Below the pieces are notes generated by a model that saw nothing but the letters and a program-made list of their open reading frames with translations, ran no database searches and was not told where the DNA came from. This document shows positions 51,317-60,874 of a DNA stretch of 64,000 nt, piece after piece. Both the position numbers and the translations under genes were made by a program. Each line of letters begins with the position of its first letter. Within the stretch, counting starts at the first letter, position 1. The stretch spans positions 15,237 through 79,236 of the forward strand of contig JANPER010000232.1 of the NCBI GenBank assembly GCA_031423015.1. The letters are read 5' to 3'. This DNA comes from DATGPD01 sp031423015. GTDB taxonomy: Bacteria; Planctomycetota; UBA1135; UBA2386.

Positions 51317-52867
51317 ATGACCGGCTCACTCCTTCTTTATCTGGCCTATCAGGGCTTCGCTGCGCTGCTCTGTCTTTGGGCAGCGTGTTCTGCACTGCAG
51401 AACGTGCGCGAGCACGACCCGCTGCATCGGGTGTGGACGCTGCTCGCGGCCTTGGCGTTGCCGCTGGTGTTCGGCGCGGTCATGTACGGACATCTCGCCG
51501 GACCTCGCACGCTGCTGTGGGCCGAGCTGCTGCTGCCGGTCGTCGCCTTCGCCACCACGTTCGTCAACGTGGTGACGCTGCACTCGCAAGGCTTCGCGCT
51601 CAAACTGGTGCACCTGCCGGTGTTCGTCCTCAACGCGGCGCTCACCGGCATCTACACGCTGCGCGTGCTGCAAGACTGGCTCGGCATCGACCTCGGGATC
51701 TTCGGCGGCAGCATCCTGCACGGGCACGGCCTGCTGCAAGGCTGGATCGGTCAGCGCGATGCCGCGTCGAACCCACACTGGCTGCACCTTCCATTGATCC
51801 TGCCGTTGTGGCTGCGCTATCGCTTCACGCACGAGGCGACGCTGCTCGCCGGCAGCGTCATCGCCAGCGCCTTCGTCGGCTTGCTCGCGACGCGCATGCC
51901 GATCGCGCGGGCAACCGTCGCCGGCTATCGCACGGCCACGGCCGACGAAGACCCAACGAGTCAGCTCACGCGCTCACTACACCTGGGCTTCGCGTTGCGC
52001 GGCATCGAGAATGCGGGCAGCGCCGAGATCGACCGCTGGCAAGACCAGCTCGCGCGGCTCAACGCCGCGTCCATCACCGTCGAGTTGGTGCCCGAGGTCG
52101 TCGAGCAACCGGATCGACTGGCGAGGATCGCCGCCGCGCTCGCGCCGCTGCGCCGCGCGCGTGAACTGGTGGTGATCGTACGACCACCCGCGCGCTTCCT
52201 CGGAGTGCCCGCGCGTGACCTTAACGAGCTGTCGACAGCGATGGCCAAGGCGCATTGGCTAGCCGCCGAGCAGCTCGAGCCCAACGTGCTGGTCGCGTTC
52301 ATCGGCCCGTTCGGCTCGCTCGCTGACGCTATGGCGAGCCCACCCACGCTCGAGCGCTGGCAACAGACAATCACGCGTACGGCCGGCGAGATCCGCAACG
52401 CCAACGCCAAGGTGAAGATCGCCGTCGCCATCGATCACGCCGCGCCGCACACGCGCGAGTTGTTCCACTGGCTGGTCAGCGCCAAGTCGCCGATCGACCT
52501 CGTCGGGTTCGCGATCCTGCCGCACGAGCAGACCTACGCCGAGGTGAGCGGTGACCTCGACATGTTCGAGCGCTGGACGCGCACCGTCGAGCTGCAGAAG
52601 CCGGTGCGCGTACTGCTCGCGGGCACCAGCCCGCACGCCTGCGGCGGCGAACTCGGCCAATGGACCTTCCTCGCGTCGGTTCTAGCGTTCGCGCAGCGCG
52701 TGCCGGCGATCCACGAGGTTGCCATCGCCTCGCTCTCCGATACGCGCGATCCGACGGGCCTGACCGCCCACTTGGGCCAGCCGCGCGTCGCGTTTGATCG
52801 CTTGGTGGAGTTGAGTGCGCGCATGCGCAAGGCGACGCAGAAGCCGGCGGGCGCGCCCCCGCGCTGA
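51317..52867 (+). CDS. Membrane protein with C-terminal barrel-like domain
   Basis: 516 residues. Residues 1-195 hold about five or six membrane helices (LLLYLAYQGFAALLCLW, LLAALALPLVFGAVM, LILPLWLRYRF). Residues about 205-510 are a soluble alpha/beta domain: SITVELVPEVV, NVLVAFIGPFG, VKIAVAID, DLVGFAILPHEQTY, VRVLLAG and VAIASLSD. These alternating strands and helices look like a TIM barrel of glycoside-hydrolase type. I cannot name a family with confidence. It stands alone between the catabolic operon and the convergent deaminase gene. Confidence 0.72.
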   Translation: MTGSLLLYLAYQGFAALLCLWAACSALQNVREHDPLHRVWTLLAALALPLVFGAVMYGHLAGPRTLLWAELLLPVVAFATTFVNVVTLHSQGFALKLVHLPVFVLNAALTGIYTLRVLQDWLGIDLGIFGGSILHGHGLLQGWIGQRDAASNPHWLHLPLILPLWLRYRFTHEATLLAGSVIASAFVGLLATRMPIARATVAGYRTATADEDPTSQLTRSLHLGFALRGIENAGSAEIDRWQDQLARLNAASITVELVPEVVEQPDRLARIAAALAPLRRARELVVIVRPPARFLGVPARDLNELSTAMAKAHWLAAEQLEPNVLVAFIGPFGSLADAMASPPTLERWQQTITRTAGEIRNANAKVKIAVAIDHAAPHTRELFHWLVSAKSPIDLVGFAILPHEQTYAEVSGDLDMFERWTRTVELQKPVRVLLAGTSPHACGGELGQWTFLASVLAFAQRVPAIHEVAIASLSDTRDPTGLTAHLGQPRVAFDRLVELSARMRKATQKPAGAPPR

Positions 52868-52916
52868 GCTTCGACGACCGCCAGCCGTGACCCGGCAACC
52901 GGCGCCGCGCCGGCGA

Positions 52917-54176
52917 TTACTCCGCCGCCCCTGGCCGCAGCAAGATCCCGTGCTGCGCCATCAGGCTTTCCATGCGGTTCAACACGGCGCGCACGTACTC
53001 GCGCTTGCCCGGATAGGATCCCGGAAAGAACGAGCGCTTGAAGCCATAGATCAGCAGGTCCTTCACTTCGCGCGGCGTGAGGTCGAAGGTCTCGACCGCC
53101 TTCCACACCTCGTCGGTCATCGTCGTGCGCGACACCAGACGGTTGTCGGTGCACAGCGTCACCGAGATCCGGGCTTTGCGCATGTCGCGGAACGGATGCT
53201 TGCGCAGATCTGTGCGGAACTCCGGGATCGTCTGCTGATTGCTCGTGAGGCACACCTCAAGGGTGATGCGGCGGTCAGCGACGTAACGCACCAGGCTCTG
53301 CACGTAGCCCTTCTTGTCCTTGATCGACGCATCCTGAATGCGCGCCGTCGAGAACAACCAGGTGCCGTGGCCGATGCGGTCGGCGTGACAGTCGGTGATC
53401 GCCTGGAAGATCGACTCTGGCCCGTAGTCCTCGCCAGCGTGCACCGTCTTGCCGAGGAAGTGGTCGTGCGCGAACTGGTAGGCCTCGTGGTGATCCTTCG
53501 CCGGGAAGCCACGCTCCTGGCCGGCGAGGTCGACGCCGACCACCGGCAGCCCCTCGTCCTCGACGGCGCGCACCGTGGCGCGCACCAGCTCCAACGAGGC
53601 GAGGCCATAGATCGAGCGCCGCGGCGCGTACGGCAGCGCGTCGAAGTAGGCGCGGTAGTGACCGCTGAACACCGGCAGGAAGAAGCGCATCGCGCACACC
53701 AAGATGCCGGCTTCGAAGTGCGGCAGCCGACCAGCGACGATGTCGGGATGGCTGTTGATCTCCTTTTTGGCGCGGGCGATCCCGTTCGACACGGCGCGCA
53801 GCACAGCCACCACGTCGAAGTCGCCGCGCGCGTGCAGCTGCGGCGCAAAGCGGATCTCGACGTAGAACACGTTCTCGGCGCGGCAGTCGAGGCACAGCTC
53901 ATGCGCCACACGCGCCAGCGACTCGGCGTCCTGTAGGCAGGCGACGGTGAACTCGAAGCCCTTGAGGTACTCGGGCAGGTTCCTGTAAGCGCGCTTGAAC
54001 ACCGTCTCCAAGAGGCCCGACTGCGACGTGCTCGGCAGCTTCACCTTGCGCGCGCGCGCCAGCTCGATCAGCGTCCCGAGCCGCAGGCTGCCGTCGAGAT
54101 GCACGTGCAGATCAGACTTCGGCAGCGCGGCGATCAGGTCTCGGGTCAGCGCCGGGCGCGGCGAGGGCTTGGGCAT
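52917..54176 (-). CDS. Adenosine deaminase family protein
   Basis: 419 residues from ATG 54176; the frame upstream is not conserved. Zinc and catalytic motifs are all present: SDLHVHLDGS, VHAGEDYG, CHADRIGHGT, VCLTSNQQT and CTDNRLVSRT. It is longer than E. coli Add (333 residues), with an insert after the first motif. Deamination of adenosine or a related purine nucleoside is expected; AMP-type substrates cannot be excluded. It is convergent with the upstream membrane gene. Confidence 0.9.
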   Translation of the reverse strand: MPKPSPRPALTRDLIAALPKSDLHVHLDGSLRLGTLIELARARKVKLPSTSQSGLLETVFKRAYRNLPEYLKGFEFTVACLQDAESLARVAHELCLDCRAENVFYVEIRFAPQLHARGDFDVVAVLRAVSNGIARAKKEINSHPDIVAGRLPHFEAGILVCAMRFFLPVFSGHYRAYFDALPYAPRRSIYGLASLELVRATVRAVEDEGLPVVGVDLAGQERGFPAKDHHEAYQFAHDHFLGKTVHAGEDYGPESIFQAITDCHADRIGHGTWLFSTARIQDASIKDKKGYVQSLVRYVADRRITLEVCLTSNQQTIPEFRTDLRKHPFRDMRKARISVTLCTDNRLVSRTTMTDEVWKAVETFDLTPREVKDLLIYGFKRSFFPGSYPGKREYVRAVLNRMESLMAQHGILLRPGAAE

Positions 54177-54292
54177 GCGGAGACGTTGCACGATCTTGCG
54201 CTGGAGTTCCAGCCTGGCGAGGCACGGCTTGGCAGGTTCGTTGCGAGGGAACGCGGGCCCCACCACGCCGCTGCACCACCCCGCTGCACCGA

Positions 54293-55954
54293 TCAGCGCG
54301 TCGGCAACAGCGTAGGGAGGGCGTGCGCCGTCGATTGACCGACATCCAGGGTGAACCAACGCAACGTCGTCGGGTCGTGCTCCTTCGGCACCAGCGCGAA
54401 CCATCGCGCGTCGCCGTTCTGCGCTAGCTGACGCAGCGCGCGCGGCACGGCCCAGCCGAGTGAGCCCAGACCGCAGATGTTGCCGTGGCGGTCGATCGCG
54501 GCAAGCGCCTCGCCATGGTGGGCGTCGGGCGAAAGCGTGCCGGTGACGACCGTGAACGGCGAGGCCGTCTCGGTGTCGGCCGATGCGAAGCGCGAAAACC
54601 TGACCTCGCGCGGCACCGGCTCGGCGACACGGAAGTGCGCCGCCAACGGCTGCTGCGCGATGTAGGCGAGGGGCGACGCGAAGATCGACACGCGATGCGT
54701 GCGCAGCACGGCCACGTGCGCCGGCAGGACTTCGAGGTGCGGGTAGATCGCGCCGCACCGCGCGCGGTCAAGGTCGCCGAGCCAAATCGACAGCGTCGCA
54801 AGCACGCGGTCTTCCTTGATGTTGAGCCAGCGCCGGCTCGACTTGGTTTGCTTGTACAGCAAGAGACCAACCAGCACGCAGGCGAGCACGCCGAGCGTTC
54901 GGCGCCAAGGCACGCGCGTCGCCAGGCGCAAGTGCAAGGCGAGCAGCGCGGCCCAGAACAGCAGCGGCCCGGGCGCGTATCGACCAGCGAGCGCTTCGTC
55001 GCGGCCGAGGTCGTGGCGGCCGTAGCCGATGGCCAGCGAGTAGAGCGACCACAAGACGGCGATGGCGGCGAGCGCGCGGGTCGCCGGTTGGTCGCCGCGC
55101 GACACGCCGGTCAGCGCCACCAGGAGAAGAAGCCAACCCACCGCGCCGGCGACCAAACAGGCAGTCGCCCCGAGCTGCCAGACGCTGCCGATGTGCGTGA
55201 GGCTCCAGGCGACCGTACGCACGGCTAGGTCCGCGAGGCCCAAGGCAGGCGCGACGCTGGGAATTCGATCGTGCAGGTAGAACCACCAGCAGGCCGCACC
55301 CGCGGCGGTGAGTGCGATGAGCGCGCCGCGACCGAGGCGAACCCAGAGCGCAAACCCGATCAACACCGGCCACAGCAGCAGAGAACTCGCGATCGAGAAG
55401 GTCGCCCCCACCGCGCACAGGATCGCCAACACCACGTGACGCGGTCGCGGTGCGTCGCGCAGCACGAGCCCGCAAGCGAGCGCCGGCAGCAGCGACTGCG
55501 CCATGAACTGCACTGCGAAGCTCCAACCAAGGCAAGCCATCTGCGTGCCCGAGAACAAGACCGTCACCACGAAGGCCACCGTGGCGACGCGCGTCGCGCG
55601 GCAAGTCTGCGTGCCCGCGACCGCCAGGCGGGAGACGAAGACCGCGAGCCACCCGAGCATGACCAGCCCGGAGGCGACCAGAGCCTTCTCGCTGCCCTCG
55701 AACCACAAGTAGTCAGCGAAGAAGAACAGGCGCGGCAGCGCGATGCGGTGCTCGTTCGCCGGACGCAGCAACTCGGCCAGCGAGTAGGTGCCGTCGCGCG
55801 CGTGGTCGAAGTCATCGACGAACTGCCACGCGTCCCAGTACGGCAGCGGGTCGGCGCCCTGCCAGGCAAAGGCGCAGGTGCTGGCGAACACGAACGCTGC
55901 CGCCACCACCGCCGCCACCGCGAGACGCGTGTGCCAAGAGCCACCAACCGCCAT
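54293..55954 (-). CDS. Polytopic membrane protein, GT-C-like
   Basis: 553 residues from ATG 55954. About eleven or twelve membrane helices run to residue 370, followed by a periplasmic domain of 180 residues. The first outer loop carries WDAWQFVDDFD and then ANEHRIALPRLFFFADY. Acidic/aromatic loops after the first helix and a conserved NEHR are typical of GT-C-fold glycosyltransferases and their relatives. A sugar-transfer role is plausible, but no motif proves it. It lies between adenosine deaminase and the ABC-2 permease on the same strand. Confidence 0.78.
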   Translation of the reverse strand: MAVGGSWHTRLAVAAVVAAAFVFASTCAFAWQGADPLPYWDAWQFVDDFDHARDGTYSLAELLRPANEHRIALPRLFFFADYLWFEGSEKALVASGLVMLGWLAVFVSRLAVAGTQTCRATRVATVAFVVTVLFSGTQMACLGWSFAVQFMAQSLLPALACGLVLRDAPRPRHVVLAILCAVGATFSIASSLLLWPVLIGFALWVRLGRGALIALTAAGAACWWFYLHDRIPSVAPALGLADLAVRTVAWSLTHIGSVWQLGATACLVAGAVGWLLLLVALTGVSRGDQPATRALAAIAVLWSLYSLAIGYGRHDLGRDEALAGRYAPGPLLFWAALLALHLRLATRVPWRRTLGVLACVLVGLLLYKQTKSSRRWLNIKEDRVLATLSIWLGDLDRARCGAIYPHLEVLPAHVAVLRTHRVSIFASPLAYIAQQPLAAHFRVAEPVPREVRFSRFASADTETASPFTVVTGTLSPDAHHGEALAAIDRHGNICGLGSLGWAVPRALRQLAQNGDARWFALVPKEHDPTTLRWFTLDVGQSTAHALPTLLPTR

Positions 55955-56032
55955 CGCCGGATCATGCCACTGCACGCCGAGGCCGCCGCATGGTCTTCGG
56001 CTACTGCATCACTTCGATCGTCTCGCGACCGC

Positions 56033-57298
56033 TCAGCTCGCGCGGCGCATCAGACGGGCGCCCGCGAGCCCGGCGACCAAGCCGATCCCGACCAACACGC
56101 CGCACGGCAGCGCCATCTCGCCGAGGTCGAAGCCGCGCCACAGCGCGCCTTCGAGCGCGAGGATCGACCACTTGACCGGGCTCACGTGGCTGACCGACTG
56201 CATCCACGCTGGCATGAAGAAGAGCGGCATCATGCCGCCGCCGAGCATGGCAGCGAACACCATGAACGCCGAGCACACCCCGCTCACCGCCGGGATGGTC
56301 TTGCCGAGCGTGCTGAACAGGAGCATGAGGCCGGTGAAGCCGGTGGCCGTCGCGAGCATCGCCAGCAAGAGCATGGGCAGGCTGCCGATGCGCAGGCCGA
56401 ACAACGCGACGGCGAGCAACAGCAAGATGGCGACGACGGCCTGCGTGGCGATCGCGTAGGCGAGGCCCTTGCCGGCGAGAACGTGGCCGAGGCTGAGCGG
56501 GGCAACGCGCAGGCGCAGGAGCGTGCCCTCCTGGCGCTCGCGCACCATCGACACGGCGAAGGTGATGATGAGGCCGAGCAGCCCCCACAAGATCGCCTGC
56601 GGGAAGGTGACCTCCCACGCCGAGCGTGGCTGCTCTTCGTCGCGGCCGAGGTCTTCGCGCGTGATCTTCGGGCCGCCGAACGGGCTGTTACCGGCCGCGG
56701 CGAGCCCGCTCTGCGGCAGGTCGACGAAGAAGCGATCGAGCGCGACGAAGAACGTGGCGAAGAGCGCGCGCTGCACTGCGTCGAGGTCGGCTACCCCGGC
56801 TACCTGCTGCGCGGCGCGGCGCACTTCCTCGCGCGCCTTGGTGGGCTCGGCCATCACGTCGCGCATGCCCGCGAAGAAAGCCTGCGCGACCAGGCCCTCG
56901 AGCATGCTGGCCTCGGCGACGCGGACCGGGTCCACGAGCAGCGCGAACTTCGGCGCGGTGCCCGCGAACAAGCTGGCGTCGCCGAAGCCCTTCTCGATGC
57001 GCAGCGCCGCGGTGGCGTCGCCCTTGCGCACGCGAGCCCGCGCAGTGTCGCCGTCCGATGGCGTGACGCGCAGCGAGGCCTGCTGCGTCAGGCGCGCGAC
57101 GAAGGCCTGCGACGCGGGCGTGCCGTCGTCGTCGACCACCGACAACTTCATCGCACCACGACTGTCGCCCGAGCCGCCGTACATGGCGCCGAAGAACAGC
57201 GCCATCACCAGCGGGAACGCGAGCGCCCAGAACAAGCCCTGCTTGTCGCGCACCAGGCAGCGCAGGTCTTTCTTGGCGATGACGAACGCGGGGTTCAT
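56033..57298 (-). CDS. ABC-2 type transporter permease
   Basis: 421 residues from ATG 57298. An N-terminal membrane helix (GLFWALAFPLVMALFFG) is followed by a large extracytoplasmic domain to about 235. Five or six further helices come next (ILWGLLGLIITFAVSMVRE, AVVAILLLLAVALFGL, MLATATGFTGLMLLF). The MVRERQEGTLLRLRVAPLS loop is the family's coupling motif. Its ATG overlaps the TGA of the ATPase gene (ATGA). Substrates may be lipids, drugs or antibiotics. Function depends on a working ATPase, and the adjacent one is truncated. Confidence 0.9.
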   Translation of the reverse strand: MNPAFVIAKKDLRCLVRDKQGLFWALAFPLVMALFFGAMYGGSGDSRGAMKLSVVDDDGTPASQAFVARLTQQASLRVTPSDGDTARARVRKGDATAALRIEKGFGDASLFAGTAPKFALLVDPVRVAEASMLEGLVAQAFFAGMRDVMAEPTKAREEVRRAAQQVAGVADLDAVQRALFATFFVALDRFFVDLPQSGLAAAGNSPFGGPKITREDLGRDEEQPRSAWEVTFPQAILWGLLGLIITFAVSMVRERQEGTLLRLRVAPLSLGHVLAGKGLAYAIATQAVVAILLLLAVALFGLRIGSLPMLLLAMLATATGFTGLMLLFSTLGKTIPAVSGVCSAFMVFAAMLGGGMMPLFFMPAWMQSVSHVSPVKWSILALEGALWRGFDLGEMALPCGVLVGIGLVAGLAGARLMRRAS

Positions 57299-57879
57299 GC
57301 GTCGTCGCGTAGTTGGCGGCCAGTCAGGTTGAGAAACACGCTCTCGAGGTTGGCGCGGTCGGTGCGCAGCGCACGCAACGCGAGGCCCGAGGTCACCAGC
57401 GCGCGCAGCGCCGTGGCCGGATCGCCGGTGCGGATGCGCAGCTTGTGGCCTTCTACCTGGCACGCCGCACGCAGGCCGGGGTCGAGCGCGGCGCAGGGAT
57501 CACCCTGCGGGTCGGCGAGGTCAGCTTCGACCACGGTCGTCCCGCCGTGCGCGGCCAGCAGGGACTCGAGCGAGTCGAGCGCCATCAGGTGTCCCTGGTC
57601 GAGGATCGCGATCCGCGTGCACAGGCGCTCGGCCTCTTCCATGTAGTGCGTCGTGTACAGGAGCGTGAGGCCCGCGCGCTGCAGCGCGGCGATCGACGTG
57701 AAGATGTAATTGCGCGACTGCGGGTCGACGCCGACGGTGGGTTCATCGAGCAGGAGCAGCGCCGGCTCGTGCACGAGCGCGCACGCGAGGTTGAGGCGGC
57801 GCTGCATACCGCCGGAGAAGGTCGCTACCCGATCGGCGCGGCGGTCGGTCAGCCCGGCGAAGTCGAGGCACCATGCCAC
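57295..57879 (-). CDS. ABC transporter ATPase, truncated (no Walker A)
   Basis: 194 residues from GTG 57879. It carries the ABC signature FSGGMQRRLNLACAL, Walker B LLLLDEPTVGVDP, the switch His in YTTHYMEEAERLC, and a complete C-terminal part. The expected first 105 residues, with the P-loop GPNGAGKT-like motif, are missing. The frame is stopped by a TGA about 27 bases upstream of the chosen start. A neighbouring frame gives AQLSLLGR, which might be a remnant of the missing part. Without Walker A it cannot bind ATP normally, so the transporter is probably dead or uses another ATPase. Confidence 0.8.
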   Translation of the reverse strand: MAWCLDFAGLTDRRADRVATFSGGMQRRLNLACALVHEPALLLLDEPTVGVDPQSRNYIFTSIAALQRAGLTLLYTTHYMEEAERLCTRIAILDQGHLMALDSLESLLAAHGGTTVVEADLADPQGDPCAALDPGLRAACQVEGHKLRIRTGDPATALRALVTSGLALRALRTDRANLESVFLNLTGRQLRDDA

Positions 57880-58038
57880 GCGCGTCGCGGCCGAGGAGAC
57901 TCAACTGGGCACGTTCGTCGTAGCACCGGGGCCACCGTCGCGGCCATGTCGCAACCTGCTGAACCAGGCGGGCAGCCTGCCTGCCCAACTTTGACCGAGC
58001 GTGAAAGTGGGTCCGCGCACCGGACTAGGTGCTCGTCC

Positions 58039-59439
58039 ATGCCTCCGCTCTCGCTCGTCCGCCGCGCCGTCCTCGCCGTGGCTGTTTGTTCCTCCCTCGG
58101 TGCGCAAACGCGCTGGACCACGCTCGCTGGCGCCGGTCCCGGCAGCCGCTCGGACGTGGTACTCGCGTACGACGCGGGGCGCGACCGGATGGTGCTGACG
58201 GGTGGCTGGGACGGCACCAACAACTTGGCTGACGTGTGGGAGTTCGATGGCACCGCTTGGCTGCCGCGAACGGCGGCGGGCGGTCCGGGTCCACACTCGT
58301 CACACGCCCTCGCCTACGACGCAGGCCGTCAGCGCGTGCTCTTGTTCGGTGGCTGGGATGGCGTGCGCATCCTGGGTGAGACCTGGGAATGGGATGGTGC
58401 CGCCAGCACCTGGACCCAGCGCACGCCCGCCGTTGTGCCCGCTGCCCGCTATGGCCATCAGCTCGCCTACGACTCTGCGCGCCAACGCGTGGTCATGTTC
58501 GGCGGCTACTGCGGCACCGGTTGCGTCCTCGCCGACACCTGGGAATGGGACGGCGCGGCTGGCACGTGGACGCAGCGTTCGCCAGCGATCTCACCACCGG
58601 GCCGCTACTCGTTCGGCATGTGCTTCGACGAACCGCGGCAGCGCGTGCTGCTGTTCGGCGGTCGCCTGCTCAGTGCGCGCAGCAACGACACCTGGGAATG
58701 GGACGGCGGTGCGGGCACCTGGTCGCAGTTGACGCCGGCCGGCGTCCTGCCGCCGCCGCGCTCGACGCACGACATCGTGTTCGACACCGCGCGCCATCGC
58801 GTGGTGTTGTTCGGCGGCTTCACCAGCGCGTGGGTCAACGACACATGGGAGTGGGACGGCATCGGTTGGCAGCAACGCACTCCGGCCGGCGCGCCGAGCG
58901 GCCGCGGCTTCTACGGCTTCGCGTACGACAGCACGCGCGGTCGCAGCGTGATCTACGGCGGCGACCTCGGCGCCGGGCCAATCGGCGGAACGCTGGCCTA
59001 CGAGCCCACGACTCCGGCGCGAACGATCGCCTTCGGCACCGGTTGTCCGTCGCGCGTTACCACGCCGAGCCTACGCGCAAGCCGGCGCGGGCTAGCCTGG
59101 CTGGGCACGACGATCACCCTCGAGACATTCCATCTCGCGGCGGCGAGCCCGGGGGCAGCCCTGGCGATCGGCACATCGGCCACGTCTTGGCGCGGCATCC
59201 CGCTGCCGTTCGACCTCAGCGGATTGGGCATGACGGGATGCACCCTGTGGGTGTCCGCCGAGCTGCTGCTTCCCGCGCCGGTGCAGGCCGGCGTCGCCGA
59301 GTGGCCGCTGACGGTCCCGAGCAACCCGAGCCTGCTCGGCGTGAGCGTGTTCGGGCAGGGGTTCGCGGTCGAGTTGAACACCAACCCCCTCGGTGCGGTC
59401 GCCACCAACGCCTTGCGGCTCGAGTTGGGCGGCTTGTAG
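58039..59439 (+). CDS. Secreted Kelch-repeat protein with GTGC C-terminal domain
   Basis: 466 residues from ATG 58039, with a signal peptide (LVRRAVLAVAVCSSLGAQ). Six Kelch blades follow (about 35-325), each with a VLLFGG core and a DTWEWDG turn. The C-terminal 140 residues begin with AFGTGCPSR and include GMTGCTLWVSAELLLP and end LRLELGGL. This beta-rich end with a GTGC start resembles tails of secreted proteins in some Planctomycetota, possibly a sorting or attachment domain (inference). It likely acts at the surface. Confidence 0.87.
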   Translation: MPPLSLVRRAVLAVAVCSSLGAQTRWTTLAGAGPGSRSDVVLAYDAGRDRMVLTGGWDGTNNLADVWEFDGTAWLPRTAAGGPGPHSSHALAYDAGRQRVLLFGGWDGVRILGETWEWDGAASTWTQRTPAVVPAARYGHQLAYDSARQRVVMFGGYCGTGCVLADTWEWDGAAGTWTQRSPAISPPGRYSFGMCFDEPRQRVLLFGGRLLSARSNDTWEWDGGAGTWSQLTPAGVLPPPRSTHDIVFDTARHRVVLFGGFTSAWVNDTWEWDGIGWQQRTPAGAPSGRGFYGFAYDSTRGRSVIYGGDLGAGPIGGTLAYEPTTPARTIAFGTGCPSRVTTPSLRASRRGLAWLGTTITLETFHLAAASPGAALAIGTSATSWRGIPLPFDLSGLGMTGCTLWVSAELLLPAPVQAGVAEWPLTVPSNPSLLGVSVFGQGFAVELNTNPLGAVATNALRLELGGL

Positions 59440-59518
59440 GGCGCGCGCAACGGTGGCGTCCGGTTCGGAGAAAAGTCGATGGCACACCGGCGACGACGGC
59501 GACACTGCGCCGCGCTGC

Positions 59519-60874
59519 ATGAAGGCCTCGTCTTGGACCCTGCTCGACGCCGACGCTCGCGAGCGCGCGCGCTTCGCGACGCTCGCAGCGACGTTGGCGC
59601 ACGCGAGCGAGCTGGCGGCGCCGGCCAATCGGTGGCGCGAGGTCCGACGGATCACGGCCGACGGCGCCACGTGGTATCTCAAGGTCTTCCATCGCATGCA
59701 GTGGAAGAACGCGCTCGCGCTGCGATGCACGGCGCCGCGCGCGCGCAATGAAGCGGAACGCGAGGCGGCGATGGCGCGCGCGCTGCGCGCCGCGGGCTTC
59801 GACGCGCCGCGCGTGGTCGCGATCGGCACACAGGGGCGCAGCAGCTACTTCCTGTGTGCGGCGCTGCCAGGTCAGTCGCTGCGCGCCCGCCTGCAGCAGG
59901 CGAGCGCGCCCGATCTATTGCTTGCGGCGACGCGCTTTGCCGAACGCGCGCTCGCGGCGGGCTTCTGCATGCCGGACCTGTCGGCCGACCACGTGTTCGT
60001 GCAGGACGAGACGGGCGACCCCAGCGAGCCCGGCCACAGCAAGCCCGGCCACACAGCCGCGCCCGTTCGCTTCGCCCTGCTCGACCTGCACAACGCGCGC
60101 CGCGCCGCCCCCTCGTGGAAGACCATGCGACGCGTGCTCCGACACGGCGCGCGGTCGCTGCGCGGGTTACCGATCACCCGCGCGCTCGCGGTGCGGGCCG
60201 CGCTCACGCTGCTGCGCGCCACCGGCCACGCCGACGACGCGCGCCGCATGCTAGCCACGCTGCCGCCATGGAACACGCACGCGCGCTACGAGGCCGCCGG
60301 CAAGAGCGACGCGTACCGCGCGCGCAACCCCGAGCGCACGCATCGCGAACTGGCTCTGCTGGCGCGCGTGTGGCCCGGCCAAGCAAACGAGCGCGTGCTC
60401 GACAGCCCGTGCGGCGCGGGCCGCCTCGTCGCGTTCATCACCGAGCGCCACCACCGAGCCATCGGCTGCGACCGCGCGCGCGCCATGTTGCGGCAGATCG
60501 ACAACCACCGCGTGCGCGCGTGCGCCGACGCCGCGGCGTTGCCGTTCGAAGGTCGCAGTGTGCACGGCGTGGTGGTGTTTCGCTTCCTGCACCACCTCGA
60601 TCGCGAGGCAGCGCGCACGGTCGTCACCGAAGCGGCGCGCGTCGCCGAGCGCTGGCTGGTGGTGAGCGTGTTCCATCCGATGTCGGCGCACGGACTGTGG
60701 CGTACGGTGCGCGGCCTGGTCACGCGCCGCGCGCGCACGCGCTTTGCCCATGCGCCGGCACAAGTCGCGCGCTGGCTGGCGCCGCAGGGCTTCGAGCTGG
60801 TGCAGACCGCGCGCGAGGGCGTGTTGCGCGACCTGTGCCTGCTCACCTTCCGACGCGCGGTGTCGACGCGCTGA
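59519..60874 (+). CDS. LPS-kinase-like/methyltransferase fusion
   Basis: 451 residues from ATG 59519 (GTG 59453 is the longer choice). Residues about 30-215 resemble the WaaP/InaA lipopolysaccharide kinase fold: WYLKVFHRM with the ATP Lys, RNEAEREAAMARALRAAG with the conserved Glu, LPGQSLRARL, DLSADHVFV and the metal-binding LLDLHNAR. From about 265 a class I methyltransferase domain follows: VLDSPCGAGRLVAFI, CADAAALPFEGRSVHGVVVFRFLHH. A sugar phosphate and methyl group could be added by one protein to the same glycolipid. The fusion is seen; the substrate is inference. Confidence 0.77.
   Translation: MKASSWTLLDADARERARFATLAATLAHASELAAPANRWREVRRITADGATWYLKVFHRMQWKNALALRCTAPRARNEAEREAAMARALRAAGFDAPRVVAIGTQGRSSYFLCAALPGQSLRARLQQASAPDLLLAATRFAERALAAGFCMPDLSADHVFVQDETGDPSEPGHSKPGHTAAPVRFALLDLHNARRAAPSWKTMRRVLRHGARSLRGLPITRALAVRAALTLLRATGHADDARRMLATLPPWNTHARYEAAGKSDAYRARNPERTHRELALLARVWPGQANERVLDSPCGAGRLVAFITERHHRAIGCDRARAMLRQIDNHRVRACADAAALPFEGRSVHGVVVFRFLHHLDREAARTVVTEAARVAERWLVVSVFHPMSAHGLWRTVRGLVTRRARTRFAHAPAQVARWLAPQGFELVQTAREGVLRDLCLLTFRRAVSTR

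Noticed and set aside
55271..57646. A 791-codon plus-strand open frame
   Set aside because: It is antisense to the polytopic membrane protein and ABC-2 permease genes and has a charged, repetitive, non-protein-like composition.
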